Source: Sanguibacter keddieii DSM 10542 (GTDB lineage Bacteria; Actinomycetota; Actinomycetes; Actinomycetales; Cellulomonadaceae). From it: 64,000 nt of DNA. The notes beneath the pieces were generated by a model. That model saw only the letters and a list, made by a program, of their open reading frames with translations, had not been told where the DNA came from and searched no databases. The translations under genes were made by a program, and so were the position numbers. Positions within the stretch are counted from its first letter, which is position 1; every line of letters starts with the position of its first letter. The DNA is taken from assembly GCF_000024925.1 (NCBI RefSeq), contig NC_013521.1, forward strand, positions 2,542,001 through 2,606,000, in the 5' to 3' direction. Positions 18,068 through 26,348 of the stretch are shown one piece after another.

Positions 18068-18559
18068 TCAGTCGGTCGACCGGTCGACTGAGCTCTCGTC
18101 GGCGGCTGCCTGCTCGTGCTCGGCGCGCAGCAGGTTGATGGCTGCCTCGAAGTCCTCGAGAGAGTCGAAGGCCTGGTAGACCGAGGCGAACCGCAGGTAC
18201 GCGACCTCGTCGAGCTCGCGGAGCGGGCCGAGGATCGTCAGGCCGATCTCGTAGGCGTCGAGCTCGGCGATGCCGGTCGCCCGCACGCTCTCCTCGACGC
18301 GCTGGGCCAGGAGGGCGAGGTCGTCCTCGGTGACGGGTCGACCCTGGCAGGCCTTGCGCACCCCGTTGACGACCTTCTCGCGGCTGAAGGGCTCGGTGAC
18401 GCCCGAGCGCTTGACGACCGAGAGGCTCGCGGTCTCGAGGGTGGTGAACCGACGGGTGCAGGCGGGGCACTGCCGACGCCGTCGGATCGACGCGCCGTCG
18501 TCCGAGGTGCGCGAGTCGACCACGCGCGAGTCGGCGTGGCGGCAGAACGGGCAGTGCAC
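18068..18559 (-). CDS. nrdR: Transcriptional repressor NrdR
   Basis: Zinc-ribbon/ATP-cone regulator that represses ribonucleotide reductase genes when dATP is high. 163 residues: the ribbon uses Cys3, Cys6, Cys31 and Cys34, then an ATP-cone from about 47 to 137 ([16 protein letters not shown]). A TTG or ATG a few codons upstream would add five residues. I take GTG 18559 because it gives the canonical start (M)HCPFC and has GGAGG five bases upstream. No nrd gene lies in the window. The C-terminal 25 residues are acidic and non-conserved. Confidence 0.95.
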   Translation of the reverse strand: MHCPFCRHADSRVVDSRTSDDGASIRRRRQCPACTRRFTTLETASLSVVKRSGVTEPFSREKVVNGVRKACQGRPVTEDDLALLAQRVEESVRATGIAELDAYEIGLTILGPLRELDEVAYLRFASVYQAFDSLEDFEAAINLLRAEHEQAAADESSVDRSTD

Positions 18560-18778
18560 AGGTGCCTCCATCAAGACGTGGTCTAGTCTGCTCTCGCAGC
18601 TCCCGCAAGGGTACGCGGCTCGTCATGACCTGCGCACACGCGCGGCACGCTCTCCGAGGAGAGGTCTCCGCGCACGGTGACGTGCGCCAGGCGGCCGACC
18701 CGCAGCCGGGACCGGCTCGCCCCTCGAGACTCTGGGCAGGCAGACGCTCTGGGCTGACAGACGCTTCAGGCAGACAGA

Positions 18779-18810
18779 GACGGAGGCGGTCGTTGTCGAC
18801 CGCCTCCGTC
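18779..18810 (-). terminator. Hairpin between the LysM gene and nrdR
   Basis: A perfect 14-bp stem (18779-18792 with 18797-18810) closes a TTGT loop; on the minus strand a pyrimidine-rich TCTGTCTG follows. It lies about 270 bp beyond the LysM gene and could end that transcript or a small RNA started near 18940. Confidence 0.7.
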
Positions 18811-18949
18811 CGGGACGCCCCCGTCCCCACAACGCCGAGATGACTCGCCTCACCTCGTCGCAGACGTGCTGTCGGAGGACCGGGCGATGACCACCCGATG
18901 ACTCCGCCTCTCAACCCGGCCCCCAGCCGGTTGATGAGGTAGTCCTAAC

Positions 18950-18963
18950 TTAGGTACACCTAA
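18950..18963. promoter_or_regulatory. Iron-box-like palindrome (DtxR/IdeR type)
   Basis: TTAGGTACACCTAA is a near-perfect inverted repeat. The preceding CCTAAC gives a second overlapping half-site, reminiscent of actinobacterial DtxR/IdeR boxes (TTAGGTTAG arms). No iron gene flanks it: the nearest starts are nrdR, 390 bp to the left, and the LysM gene, which reads towards the box. The match is incomplete, so the call is tentative. Confidence 0.4.
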
Positions 18964-19082
18964 TCGTCACGGCAACCGTGTGCGGCGAGAATCCCAGATC
19001 GTGAGACGCAGGGCGTCCTTGCCCCGCTCGGCACTCGATGCCACCTGCCCGTCGTGGCGTCAGCGCGCCGAGGCGCCTGCAC

Positions 19083-19526
19083 TCATCGCACCGGGAGCAA
19101 CAGCTGCTCGCCGACCTGCAGCGAGGCGCTCGACCGGCCGTTGAGCTCGACCAGCATCTCCACCACGTCCCGGGTGTCCTCGCCAGGGAGCGCGACGGTG
19201 CGGGCGATCTTCCAGAGCGTCTCGCCCTGCGCCACGTAGTGCTCGGTCACGCTGACCGCCTCCGCCGGAGCGCTGGCGAACGCACGGTCACCGACGACCA
19301 TGCCCGCCACCACCAGCAGGACCGCGACGAGGGAGAGCACCCACCAGCCGCGGCGCGTCAGACGCAGGTCGCGCAGGGAGCCGCCGGCAGGAGCCGAGGC
19401 GCCGCGCGGCAGACCGGCCGCCGCCGAGGCACTCACGGACGAGGCGCGCCCGGACGCAGGGACCTCTCCGTCGCGGACGAGGCGGAGCTCGCGCCCGGGT
19501 GTCAGCACCAGTGCGGAATCAGCCAT
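19083..19526 (-). CDS. LysM-domain membrane protein, probable SOS division inhibitor
   Basis: A 147-residue protein with a cytoplasmic N-terminus of about 58 residues, one membrane helix (about 60-80) and a C-terminal LysM peptidoglycan-binding domain (about 97-146, with GETLWKIAR). Genes of this architecture divergent from lexA (YneA in Bacillus, ChiZ/Rv2719c in mycobacteria, DivS in corynebacteria) halt division during DNA damage. Position and LexA boxes suggest the same role. No catalytic hydrolase domain is visible. The start ATG 19526 has AGGAGAGGGG upstream; an upstream in-frame start at 19649 reads through the regulatory boxes and is rejected. Confidence 0.88.
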   Translation of the reverse strand: MADSALVLTPGRELRLVRDGEVPASGRASSVSASAAAGLPRGASAPAGGSLRDLRLTRRGWWVLSLVAVLLVVAGMVVGDRAFASAPAEAVSVTEHYVAQGETLWKIARTVALPGEDTRDVVEMLVELNGRSSASLQVGEQLLLPVR

Positions 19527-19582
19527 GTCTACCCCTCTCCTGACCGCCGACCGGGCCAGGAGCCGCCGGTCGTGTCGGTCGT

Positions 19583-19598
19583 TCGAACATGTGTACGT
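19583..19598. promoter_or_regulatory. LexA-like half-degenerate box near the LysM gene
   Basis: TCGAACATGTGTACGT has one perfect half (TCGAAC) and a second half matching 4 of 6 bases. It lies 57 bp upstream of the LysM start, in the shared lexA/LysM intergenic region. Confidence 0.5.
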
Positions 19599-19613
19599 CG
19601 TACAACTGTACGA
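19598..19613. promoter_or_regulatory. LexA-like palindrome variant TCGTAC-N4-GTACGA
   Basis: TCGTACAACTGTACGA is a perfect inverted repeat differing from the SOS consensus by one symmetric base in each half. It abuts the previous box, suggesting co-operative or graded LexA binding at the LysM promoter. Confidence 0.55.
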
Positions 19614-19651
19614 ACATCGGCTGCGGATGACAAGAGATCTGCGCAACACGC

Positions 19652-19667
19652 TCGAACAGGTGTTTGA
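19652..19667 (+). promoter_or_regulatory. LexA box (SOS) upstream of lexA
   Basis: TCGAACAGGTGTTTGA matches the SOS palindrome at 11 of 12 half-site positions. It lies about 210 bp upstream of the lexA start, where it should mediate autorepression and contribute to control of the LysM gene. Confidence 0.85.
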
Positions 19668-19877
19668 AGTCGCACGCCGGGCCCCCTACTGTGGGAGCAC
19701 CAGCAAGGACACCCGACCACGAGCCACCGACACGCACCGACAAGCACCGGAAAGCACCGGCAGCCGCCCGACAGCTGCCGACCGGCTGCCGGTCAGCACC
19801 GGGACGACTCGTCAGCAGCTCGGGTGCACGCGCCGGACCACGTACGACGCCGCACGACCACGCACCGGAGGCCAGCC

Positions 19878-20654
19878 GTGAAGACGCAGGACAGCACACC
19901 GTCAGGAGCTGCCGGGGGCGCGCCCGCGGCCGAGGCCGTCACCGTGATCGGCGCGGCCGACGGCCTGACCCCGCGTCAGCGCGGGGTGCTGGAGACCATC
20001 CGGGAGTCCGTCGACACCCGCGGCTACGCGCCGAGCATGCGGGAGATCGGCGAGGCTGTCGGCCTCACGAGCCCGTCGAGCGTCAAGCACCAGCTGACGA
20101 CCCTCGAGCGCAAGGGCTACCTCCGCCGCGACCCCAACCGACCGCGAGCCATGGAGCTCGTCGTGCCGGGCCCGGCGCAGGGAGCGCCGACCGGCGAGCT
20201 GACGTCACGTCCCGCCGGCCGCGCCCTGCGCTCGGTCTCCACCCAGCAGACGGCGGACGTCGACCTGGACAGCCACCCGACCCCGTCGTTCGTCCCCGTC
20301 GTGGGCCGCATCGCCGCCGGTGGACCGATCCTCGCGGAGCAGGTCGTCGAGGACGTGTTCCCGCTGCCCCGCCAGCTCGTCGGCGACGGCGAGCTGTTCC
20401 TCCTCCGGGTGACCGGTGAGTCGATGGTCGACGCGGCGATCTGCGACGGCGACTGGGTGGTCGTGCGCCGTCAGCCCGTGGCCGAGAACGGTGAGATCGT
20501 CGCAGCGATGATCGACGGCGAGGCGACCGTGAAGACCTTCAAGCGCGTCGACGGGCACGTCTGGCTCATGCCCCACAACGACGCGTTCTCGCCCATCCTC
20601 GGTGACGAGGCGACCATCCTCGGCCGGATCGTCACTGTGCTCCGCAGCCTCTGA
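19878..20654 (+). CDS. lexA: SOS repressor LexA
   Basis: Repressor of the DNA-damage response that self-cleaves on RecA filaments. 258 residues: a winged-helix DNA-binding domain (about 28-95, with [11 protein letters not shown] and PSSVKHQL), a linker, and the S24 protease domain. The cleavage site Ala147-Gly148, catalytic Ser182 (GESMVDAAI) and Lys219 (ATVKTF) are intact. I chose GTG 19878 because GGAGG lies six bases upstream; starts further up lie in the leader. The N-terminal 27 residues are Ala/Gly-rich and variable. It is divergent from the LysM gene across three LexA-like boxes and followed by a strong terminator. Confidence 0.97.
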   Translation: MKTQDSTPSGAAGGAPAAEAVTVIGAADGLTPRQRGVLETIRESVDTRGYAPSMREIGEAVGLTSPSSVKHQLTTLERKGYLRRDPNRPRAMELVVPGPAQGAPTGELTSRPAGRALRSVSTQQTADVDLDSHPTPSFVPVVGRIAAGGPILAEQVVEDVFPLPRQLVGDGELFLLRVTGESMVDAAICDGDWVVVRRQPVAENGEIVAAMIDGEATVKTFKRVDGHVWLMPHNDAFSPILGDEATILGRIVTVLRSL

Positions 20655-20698
20655 CCCCGGTCCTCGCACGCAGCCCGGCGACGCAGCCCGGCACAGGA

Positions 20699-20732
20699 AG
20701 AGCGCCGCACCCCACGAGGGGTGCGGCGCTCT
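20699..20732. terminator. Bidirectional terminator between lexA and ldh
   Basis: A 15-bp stem (20699-20713 with 20718-20732) with an ACGA loop lies between two convergent genes. Confidence 0.9.
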
Positions 20733-20758
20733 CTGCTCGTCCTGGGACTGCTGCGTCG

Positions 20759-21754
20759 TCACACGCCGAAGCGTCGTGCGACCTCCTTGAGGGACGCCGC
20801 CGAGTGCTGCAGGCCGCGGATCTCGACCGGGGAGAGCGGGACCTGCAGCCGGTCGGTGACGCCGTGACGACCGACGATCGACGGGACGGAGAGGCAGATG
20901 TCGCTGATGCCGTAGTAGTCGTCGAGGAGGGTCGAGACGGGCAGGACGCGGTGCTCGTCGTTGAGGACCGCCTCGATGATCCGCGATCCTGCGAGAGCGA
21001 CCGCGTAGTTGGTCGCGCCCTTGCCCTCGATGATGCGGTAGGCCGAGTTGATGACCTCGTGGGCGATCTGGTCACGGACCTCGGCGGTCAGCGGGGCGCG
21101 GCCCTCGATCGCGTCCCACTCGAGGAGCGGGACGCCACCGATCGTCGCCGAGCTCCAGAGCGGGATCTCGCTGTCGCCGTGCTCGCCCGCCATGTAGGCG
21201 TGCACGTTCTGGACGGCGACGCCGCAGTGCTGGGCGATGAGGAACCGCAGGCGGGAGGAGTCGAGGACCGTCCCCGAGCCGAACAGCTGCGTGGGCGGGA
21301 GGCCGGAGATCTTCAGCGCCGCGTAGGTGACGATGTCGACGGGGTTGGTCACCATGACGTAGGTCGCGTCGGGTGCGACCGCGAGGAGCTCCGGGAGGAT
21401 CTTCGAGACGAGGCTGATGGTCGCCTCGGCGAGGTCCAGGCGGGTCTGCCCAGGCTTCTGCTTGGCACCGGCGGTGACCATGATGATGTCGGCGTCGGCG
21501 CAGACCGCCACGTCGTCCGACCCGACGACCTCGGCCATCGGCATGAACTGGATCCCGTGCGAGAGGTCGAGCGCCTCGGCCTCGACCTTCGCCCGGTTGA
21601 TGTCGTAGAGCGCGACGTGACGCGCCGAGCCGCGCATCAGCGCGGCGTAGGCCATGGTCGAGCCGACCGCCCCGGCACCGACGACGGCGACCTTCGTGGT
21701 CTTGCGGGCCCGTGGCGTCTCGTCGGGTGCTCGCGTGGTCTCGGGCTGGCTCAT
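20759..21754 (-). CDS. ldh: L-lactate dehydrogenase
   Basis: NADH-dependent interconversion of pyruvate and L-lactate, which regenerates NAD+ when oxygen is limiting. 331 residues: Rossmann GAGAVG at 26-31, Asp51 selecting NAD, the MVTNPVDIVTY block, and the catalytic His in GEHGDSEIPLWS (about 190). The GEHG loop and the residues after it are LDH-like rather than MDH-like. The N-terminal 20 residues are an extra hydrophilic extension. ATG with GGAGG four bases upstream. A TAGGCT -10-like element at 21821-21826 (minus strand) overlaps the end of dinG. Confidence 0.95.
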   Translation of the reverse strand: MSQPETTRAPDETPRARKTTKVAVVGAGAVGSTMAYAALMRGSARHVALYDINRAKVEAEALDLSHGIQFMPMAEVVGSDDVAVCADADIIMVTAGAKQKPGQTRLDLAEATISLVSKILPELLAVAPDATYVMVTNPVDIVTYAALKISGLPPTQLFGSGTVLDSSRLRFLIAQHCGVAVQNVHAYMAGEHGDSEIPLWSSATIGGVPLLEWDAIEGRAPLTAEVRDQIAHEVINSAYRIIEGKGATNYAVALAGSRIIEAVLNDEHRVLPVSTLLDDYYGISDICLSVPSIVGRHGVTDRLQVPLSPVEIRGLQHSAASLKEVARRFGV

Positions 21755-21818
21755 CGGTCCTCCATGGAGTCGGGCGCTGGTCTCGGTCGTGCGCGCTGGT
21801 TCCGGTGCTGCGCTGGCC

Positions 21819-23897
21819 TCAGCCTAGGGCCGAGAGGCGCTCTAGCGCAGAAGTGGCGACCTGGCGGTCTGTGGTGCGCCAGAAGTCCGGCAGCGACCTG
21901 ACCAGGAACGACCCGTACCGGGCGGTGACCAGACGCGGGTCGAGGATCGCGACGACGCCCTTGTCCTCGACGGTGCGGACCAGGCGGCCAGCCCCCTGCG
22001 CGAGCAGGAGGGCCGCGTGCGTCGCGGCGACCTGCATGAAGCCGTTCCCGCCGTGGCTCTCCACGTAGCGGGCACGCGCCGCCTTGACCGGGTCGTCGGG
22101 TCGGGGGAAGGGGATCCGGTCGATCATCACCAGGCGGCACGCCGGCCCGGGGACGTCCACGCCCTGCCAGAGGGAGAGCGTCCCGAACAGGCAGGTGGCC
22201 TCGTCGGCGGCGAACTGCTTGACGAGCGTCGGCAGCTGGTCGTCCCCCTGGCACAGGATCGGCACGTCGAGCCGCTCGCGCAGCAGCTCTGCGGCGCGCT
22301 CGGCCGCGCGGCGGGACGAGAAGAGCCCGAGCGTGCGCCCGCCCGCCGCCGTGATGAGCGCCGCCATCTCGTCGACCTGGTCGTCGGTCGTGGACTGCTG
22401 CCCCGGTGTCGGGAGGTTCTTGGCCACGTAGAGGATGCCCTGGCGCGGGTAGTCGAAGGGGCTGCCGACGTCGAGCCCGCGCCACCGCGGCGCCGGTCCT
22501 GCCGCCTCGGTGCCGTCGGCCTCCGTCGCCGCCCGCTCGAGCCCCACGGAGCGCGCGACCGGGTCGAAGGAGTCCCCGAGCGCGAGCGTCGCGGAGGTGA
22601 GGACGCCGACCTTCTCGCTCCACAGGTTGGTCCGCAGCAGACCGGAGACGCCGAGGGGCGCGGCGTGGAGCTTGGACATGCCGGCGCCGAACCCTCCTTC
22701 CGCGCCTCGCGAGCACCAGAGGACGTCGAACCCTGTCGCCTCGCCCGTCATGCGCTCGGCGATCTCGAAGATCTGCAGCATGCTCGACTGCGCCATCTTC
22801 AGGCCGGAGTCCGCGCCTCCCTCGCCCCCGCCGGCCTTCGGCTCGGGCTTGAGCTCGCTGAGGACGCCGCGGGCCGCGTCACGGACCCCCGCGACCGCGA
22901 GGCGGGCGCCCTCCGGCAGCCCCTCGGGGAAGCGCTCCGCGGGCAGACCGGCGACCAGGGAGCCGAAGTCGGCGGTCGCGGCGTCGAGGTCGGTGGTCAG
23001 CACGCCACCGTGGCGTCGGGCCTGGCGCGCCGCGTGCTCGATCGACGCGACCGAGAGCTCGACCGTCGCCGCTGCCGTGACGCGGTCGGCCAGCTCGTGG
23101 GCCTCGTCGGCGACCACGACGGAGTGCTCGGGGAGCACGTTGGGGGACCCCGTCGCCGCGATGCCCAGCATCGCGTGGTTGGTCACCACGACGTCGGCCT
23201 CCCGCGCGAGGGCGCGCGCACGCTCGGGGAAGCACTCCTCGATGAGGGGGCAGCGCTGGCCGAGGCACTCGAGGGACGTCACCGAGACCTGCCGCCAGGC
23301 GCGGTCCGGGACACCGGGGACGAGGTCGTCACGGTCGCCCGTGTCGGTCGCCCTGGCCCACTCGCGCAGCCGCACGACCTGCTGCCCGAGGCTCGCCGCC
23401 TCGGCTGCCGGGACGTCGTCACCGCCGGTCAGCGGCTCGGTCGGCCCCTCGGAGCGGGGCATGTCGAAGAGCGTCCCGGCGTCGTCGGCCGGGTAGCCCC
23501 CGTCGATCTTGTGCAGGCAGGCGTAGTTGTGCCAGCCCTTGAGGAGCGCGAGCGTCGGCCGGCGCGGCAGGCGGTCCGCGAGCGCCGCGGCGACCAGCGG
23601 TAGGTCACGCGACATGATCTGACGCTGCAGGGCGAGGGTCGCGGTCGAGACGATCACGCGCTCCCCCGCGTTGACGGCGTGGTGGACGGCCGGCACGAGG
23701 TAGCCGAGGGACTTCCCCGTGCCCGTCCCGGCCTGCACGAGGAGGTGCTCCCCGGAGGTCATGGCGGTCGACACGGCCTCGGCCATGTCGTGCTGCCCGT
23801 CTCGGCGTCCTCCGCCGAGCGCACCGACCGCGAGGTCCAGCAGCGTGTGCACCTCGTCGACGGATCCTGCGGTCACGGCGCTCGAGGTGTCCTTCAC
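21819..23897 (-). CDS. dinG: ATP-dependent DNA helicase DinG-like (XPD/FeS family)
   Basis: SF2 5'-3' helicase of the XPD/DinG group, which resolves R-loops and replication obstacles. 692 residues: Walker A AGTGTGKS at 56-63 and DEAH at 264-267. A four-cysteine iron-sulphur cluster is formed by Cys127, Cys211, Cys216 and Cys222, and the late QGAGRLVR motif VI is present. The GTG start lacks a Shine-Dalgarno sequence but has TAGACT 6 nt upstream, so it is probably leaderless. No LexA box is visible, unlike E. coli dinG. Confidence 0.93.
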   Translation of the reverse strand: MKDTSSAVTAGSVDEVHTLLDLAVGALGGGRRDGQHDMAEAVSTAMTSGEHLLVQAGTGTGKSLGYLVPAVHHAVNAGERVIVSTATLALQRQIMSRDLPLVAAALADRLPRRPTLALLKGWHNYACLHKIDGGYPADDAGTLFDMPRSEGPTEPLTGGDDVPAAEAASLGQQVVRLREWARATDTGDRDDLVPGVPDRAWRQVSVTSLECLGQRCPLIEECFPERARALAREADVVVTNHAMLGIAATGSPNVLPEHSVVVADEAHELADRVTAAATVELSVASIEHAARQARRHGGVLTTDLDAATADFGSLVAGLPAERFPEGLPEGARLAVAGVRDAARGVLSELKPEPKAGGGEGGADSGLKMAQSSMLQIFEIAERMTGEATGFDVLWCSRGAEGGFGAGMSKLHAAPLGVSGLLRTNLWSEKVGVLTSATLALGDSFDPVARSVGLERAATEADGTEAAGPAPRWRGLDVGSPFDYPRQGILYVAKNLPTPGQQSTTDDQVDEMAALITAAGGRTLGLFSSRRAAERAAELLRERLDVPILCQGDDQLPTLVKQFAADEATCLFGTLSLWQGVDVPGPACRLVMIDRIPFPRPDDPVKAARARYVESHGGNGFMQVAATHAALLLAQGAGRLVRTVEDKGVVAILDPRLVTARYGSFLVRSLPDFWRTTDRQVATSALERLSALG

Positions 23898-23903
23898 CCG
23901 AGG

Positions 23904-23909
23904 AGTCTA
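23904..23909 (-). promoter_or_regulatory. Leaderless -10 element, dinG
   Basis: TAGACT on the minus strand ends 6 nt before the GTG start. Its outer base is also the base of the hflX terminator stem, so terminator and promoter abut. Confidence 0.65.
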
Positions 23910-23949
23910 CGGTCCGGCACCGGCCTCGGAGAGACCGGTGCCGGACCGT
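23909..23949 (-). terminator. Terminator after hflX
   Basis: A 15-bp stem (23909-23923 with 23935-23949) lies just past the hflX stop codon and immediately ahead of the dinG promoter. Confidence 0.85.
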
Positions 23950-23957
23950 CGGGTGCG

Positions 23958-25505
23958 TCAGCCGCGGACGGCGACGGCCGCGAGCTCGGCAGCGAGCTCG
24001 TCGTCCACGCGACCGCGGAGCAGGGTGCCCTCGCCCACGTGCTCGAGGTGGTCGATCTCACCCTCGAGGTGCACCCGGTTGACGAGGTCTCCCCTGCTGT
24101 ACGGGACGATGAGGTCGACCGTGACGCCCGGGTGCGGGAGCGCGCCCGAGATGAGGTCGAGCAGCTCGGTGATCCCCTCGCCGGTGTGCGCGGAGACCAC
24201 GAGGGTCGTGCGCTCACGGCTGCGCAGCCGCGCGATCGTGTCCGGGTCGGCCAGGTCGGCCTTGTTGAGCACGATCACCTCGGGGACGTCGAGCGCCCCG
24301 GGGATGCCCTCGAGGACGTGGCGCACCGCTGCGATCTGCCCCTCGGGGTCGGGGTGCGACGCGTCGACGACGTGCAGCAGGAGGTCGGAGTCGGCGACCT
24401 CCTCGAGGGTCGACCGGAAGGCCTCGACCAGCTGGTGCGGCAGCGACCGGACGAACCCGACGGTGTCGGCGAGCGTGTAGACACGTCCGTCCGGGGTCTT
24501 GGTCCGGCGGACCGTCGGGTCGAGGGTCGCGAAGAGCGCGTTCTCGACCAGCACGCCCGCGCCGGTGAGCGCGTTGAGCAGGCTCGACTTGCCGGCGTTG
24601 GTGTACCCGGCGATCGCGACCGACGGGATCGCGTTGCGCTTGCGGGAGGACCGCTTGGTCTCACGAGACGGGGCCATGGCCGCGATCTCCCGGCGGAGCT
24701 TGGCCATCCGGTTGCGGATGCGTCGACGGTCGAGCTCGATCTTGGTCTCACCGGGTCCGCGCGACCCCATGCCCGCGCCGGCGCCACCGACCTGACCACC
24801 GGCCTGGCGGGACATCGACTCGCCCCAGCCTCGCAGGCGCGGGAGCAGGTACTCGAGCTGGGCGAGCTCGACCTGCGCCTTGCCCTCACGGGACTTGGCG
24901 TGCTGGGCGAAGATGTCGAGGATCAGCGCGGTGCGGTCGACGACCTTCACCTTGATGATGTCCTCGAGCGCACGGCGCTGGGACGGCGCGAGGTCGCCGT
25001 CGACGATGACCGTGTCGGCCCCGGTCGAGGCGACGACCGCGGCGAGCTCGGCGGCCTTGCCCGACCCGAGGTAGGTACCGGGGTCGGGGGTCTGGCGGCG
25101 CTGGAGCAGGCCGTCGAGGACCTGCGACCCGGCGGTCTCGGCGAGCGCGGCCAGCTCGCGGAGCGAGACCTCCGCGTCGGTCGCGTCGCGGGCCCAGAGG
25201 CCGACGAGCACGACCCTCTCGAGGCGCAGCTGGCGGTACTCGACCTCGGTGACGTCCTCGAGCTCGGTCGAGAGGTTCGCGACGCGGCGCAGCGCCGAGC
25301 GCTCCGCGAGGTCGAGCTGGTCGCCGTCGTGGCTGGAGTGCTGGGTGCTGCCCTCCGCACGTGCCGTCCCGGCGCGGGCGAGGACGCGGGCGACGACGTC
25401 GCCTGCGATGTCTCGTGCCGACGGTGCCGCGTCACTCGCTCGCTGGACCGTCGTCGGCGACGGGCCCTGTGCAGGTTCGGGTCGCGGTTCGTGGCTGTTC
25501 GTCAT
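23958..25505 (-). CDS. hflX: Ribosome-associated GTPase HflX
   Basis: GTPase that splits stalled 70S ribosomes and binds the 50S subunit. 515 residues: an N-terminal HflX domain (about 95-230, with GTYLGSGKA), a Gly-rich loop around 234-248, the long helical linker with GPGETKIELDRR (251-262), and a G domain with G1 GYTNAGKS at 300-307, then DTVGFVRSLP and NKADLAD. The first 60 residues are disordered and specific to actinobacteria. ATG preceded by GAAGGA. In many actinobacteria it sits beside miaA/dapF and lexA, as here. Confidence 0.96.
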   Translation of the reverse strand: MTNSHEPRPEPAQGPSPTTVQRASDAAPSARDIAGDVVARVLARAGTARAEGSTQHSSHDGDQLDLAERSALRRVANLSTELEDVTEVEYRQLRLERVVLVGLWARDATDAEVSLRELAALAETAGSQVLDGLLQRRQTPDPGTYLGSGKAAELAAVVASTGADTVIVDGDLAPSQRRALEDIIKVKVVDRTALILDIFAQHAKSREGKAQVELAQLEYLLPRLRGWGESMSRQAGGQVGGAGAGMGSRGPGETKIELDRRRIRNRMAKLRREIAAMAPSRETKRSSRKRNAIPSVAIAGYTNAGKSSLLNALTGAGVLVENALFATLDPTVRRTKTPDGRVYTLADTVGFVRSLPHQLVEAFRSTLEEVADSDLLLHVVDASHPDPEGQIAAVRHVLEGIPGALDVPEVIVLNKADLADPDTIARLRSRERTTLVVSAHTGEGITELLDLISGALPHPGVTVDLIVPYSRGDLVNRVHLEGEIDHLEHVGEGTLLRGRVDDELAAELAAVAVRG

Positions 25506-25658
25506 GCACGTCCTTCAGGGATGGTGGTGTCGCTGGTGGTGACCAGCTCCCCCTAGTTTCCCACGGGGGACCGCCGCGCCGAAGGTTTTTTGCGCACAGC
25601 CGAAGACGGGGCGACGTCGCGCACGGCCGACCGGCTCACGCGCCAGCCGGCACTGGCC

Positions 25659-25664
25659 TACGAT
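25659..25664 (+). promoter_or_regulatory. Near-leaderless -10 element, class I methyltransferase
   Basis: TACGAT ends 8 nt before the GTG start, predicting a 0-2 nt leader. No Shine-Dalgarno sequence. Confidence 0.5.
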
Positions 25665-25672
25665 GGCGCGTT

Positions 25673-26326
25673 GTGAGCGACGAGACCCCAGACCACTACT
25701 TCACCGCCGAGCCCGCCTCGTCCGCCGAGCGGCGCCCGCTCACCGTCGTGCTCGACGGCCGCGAGGTCGAGGTCGAGACCGCAGGCGGCATCTTCTCCCC
25801 CGGACGGGTCGACCTCGGGACCCAGGTGCTGCTGCGCACCGTGCAGGACCCGCCGAGCGGCGACGTGCTGGACCTCGGCGCGGGGTGGGGTCCCGTATCC
25901 CTGACGATGGCGATGCAGAACCCGCAGGCGCGGGTGTGGGCCGTGGACGTCAACGAGCGTGCCCTCGACCTCGTCCGGCGCAACGCCGCTCGTCTCGGGC
26001 TCGAGAACGTCACCGCGTGCACCCCGGACGACGTCCCCGCCGACGTGCGGTTCGCCCAGCTGTGGTCGAACCCGCCCATCCGCGTCGGCAAGGACGTGCT
26101 GCACTCGATGCTCGACCGGTGGCTGCCGCGCCTGGAGCCGGGCGCGAGCGCGTACCTCGTGGTGCAGCGCAACCTCGGCGCGGACTCCCTCACGGGTTGG
26201 ATGAACGACCGCTACGACGGCACGACGGCCGAGGTCCGGACCCCCGAGGGCACGCCCTTCGAGGCCGTCACGACCAAGATGGCGTCGGCCAAGGGCTTCC
26301 GCGTGCTCGAGGTCGTCGCCGGCTGA
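25673..26326 (+). CDS. Class I SAM methyltransferase, RsmC-like
   Basis: A 217-residue single-domain methyltransferase. SAM motif I is DLGAGWGPVS at about 67-76, the acidic ribose-binding residue is in VWAVDVNE about 88-95, and the catalytic NPPI tetrad is at 133-136. NPPY-like tetrads mark N-methylation of guanine or adenine, as in RsmC, which modifies G1207 of 16S rRNA. The protein matches the C-terminal half of RsmC, the usual actinobacterial form. The exact target is inferred. GTG start chosen to fit the conserved length; frames upstream are Arg-rich and not coding. Confidence 0.85.
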   Translation: MSDETPDHYFTAEPASSAERRPLTVVLDGREVEVETAGGIFSPGRVDLGTQVLLRTVQDPPSGDVLDLGAGWGPVSLTMAMQNPQARVWAVDVNERALDLVRRNAARLGLENVTACTPDDVPADVRFAQLWSNPPIRVGKDVLHSMLDRWLPRLEPGASAYLVVQRNLGADSLTGWMNDRYDGTTAEVRTPEGTPFEAVTTKMASAKGFRVLEVVAG

Positions 26327-26348
26327 CCCGTCGCTCCTGGTCGGCCGC

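Larger units (their letters stand above)
18560..19082. other. Intergenic region between nrdR and the LysM gene
   Basis: 523 bp without a convincing gene. It contains a strong hairpin (18779-18810), an imperfect hairpin (18912-18933) and an iron-box-like palindrome (18950-18963). Frames across it show no consistent codon usage. A small RNA is possible. Confidence 0.6.
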
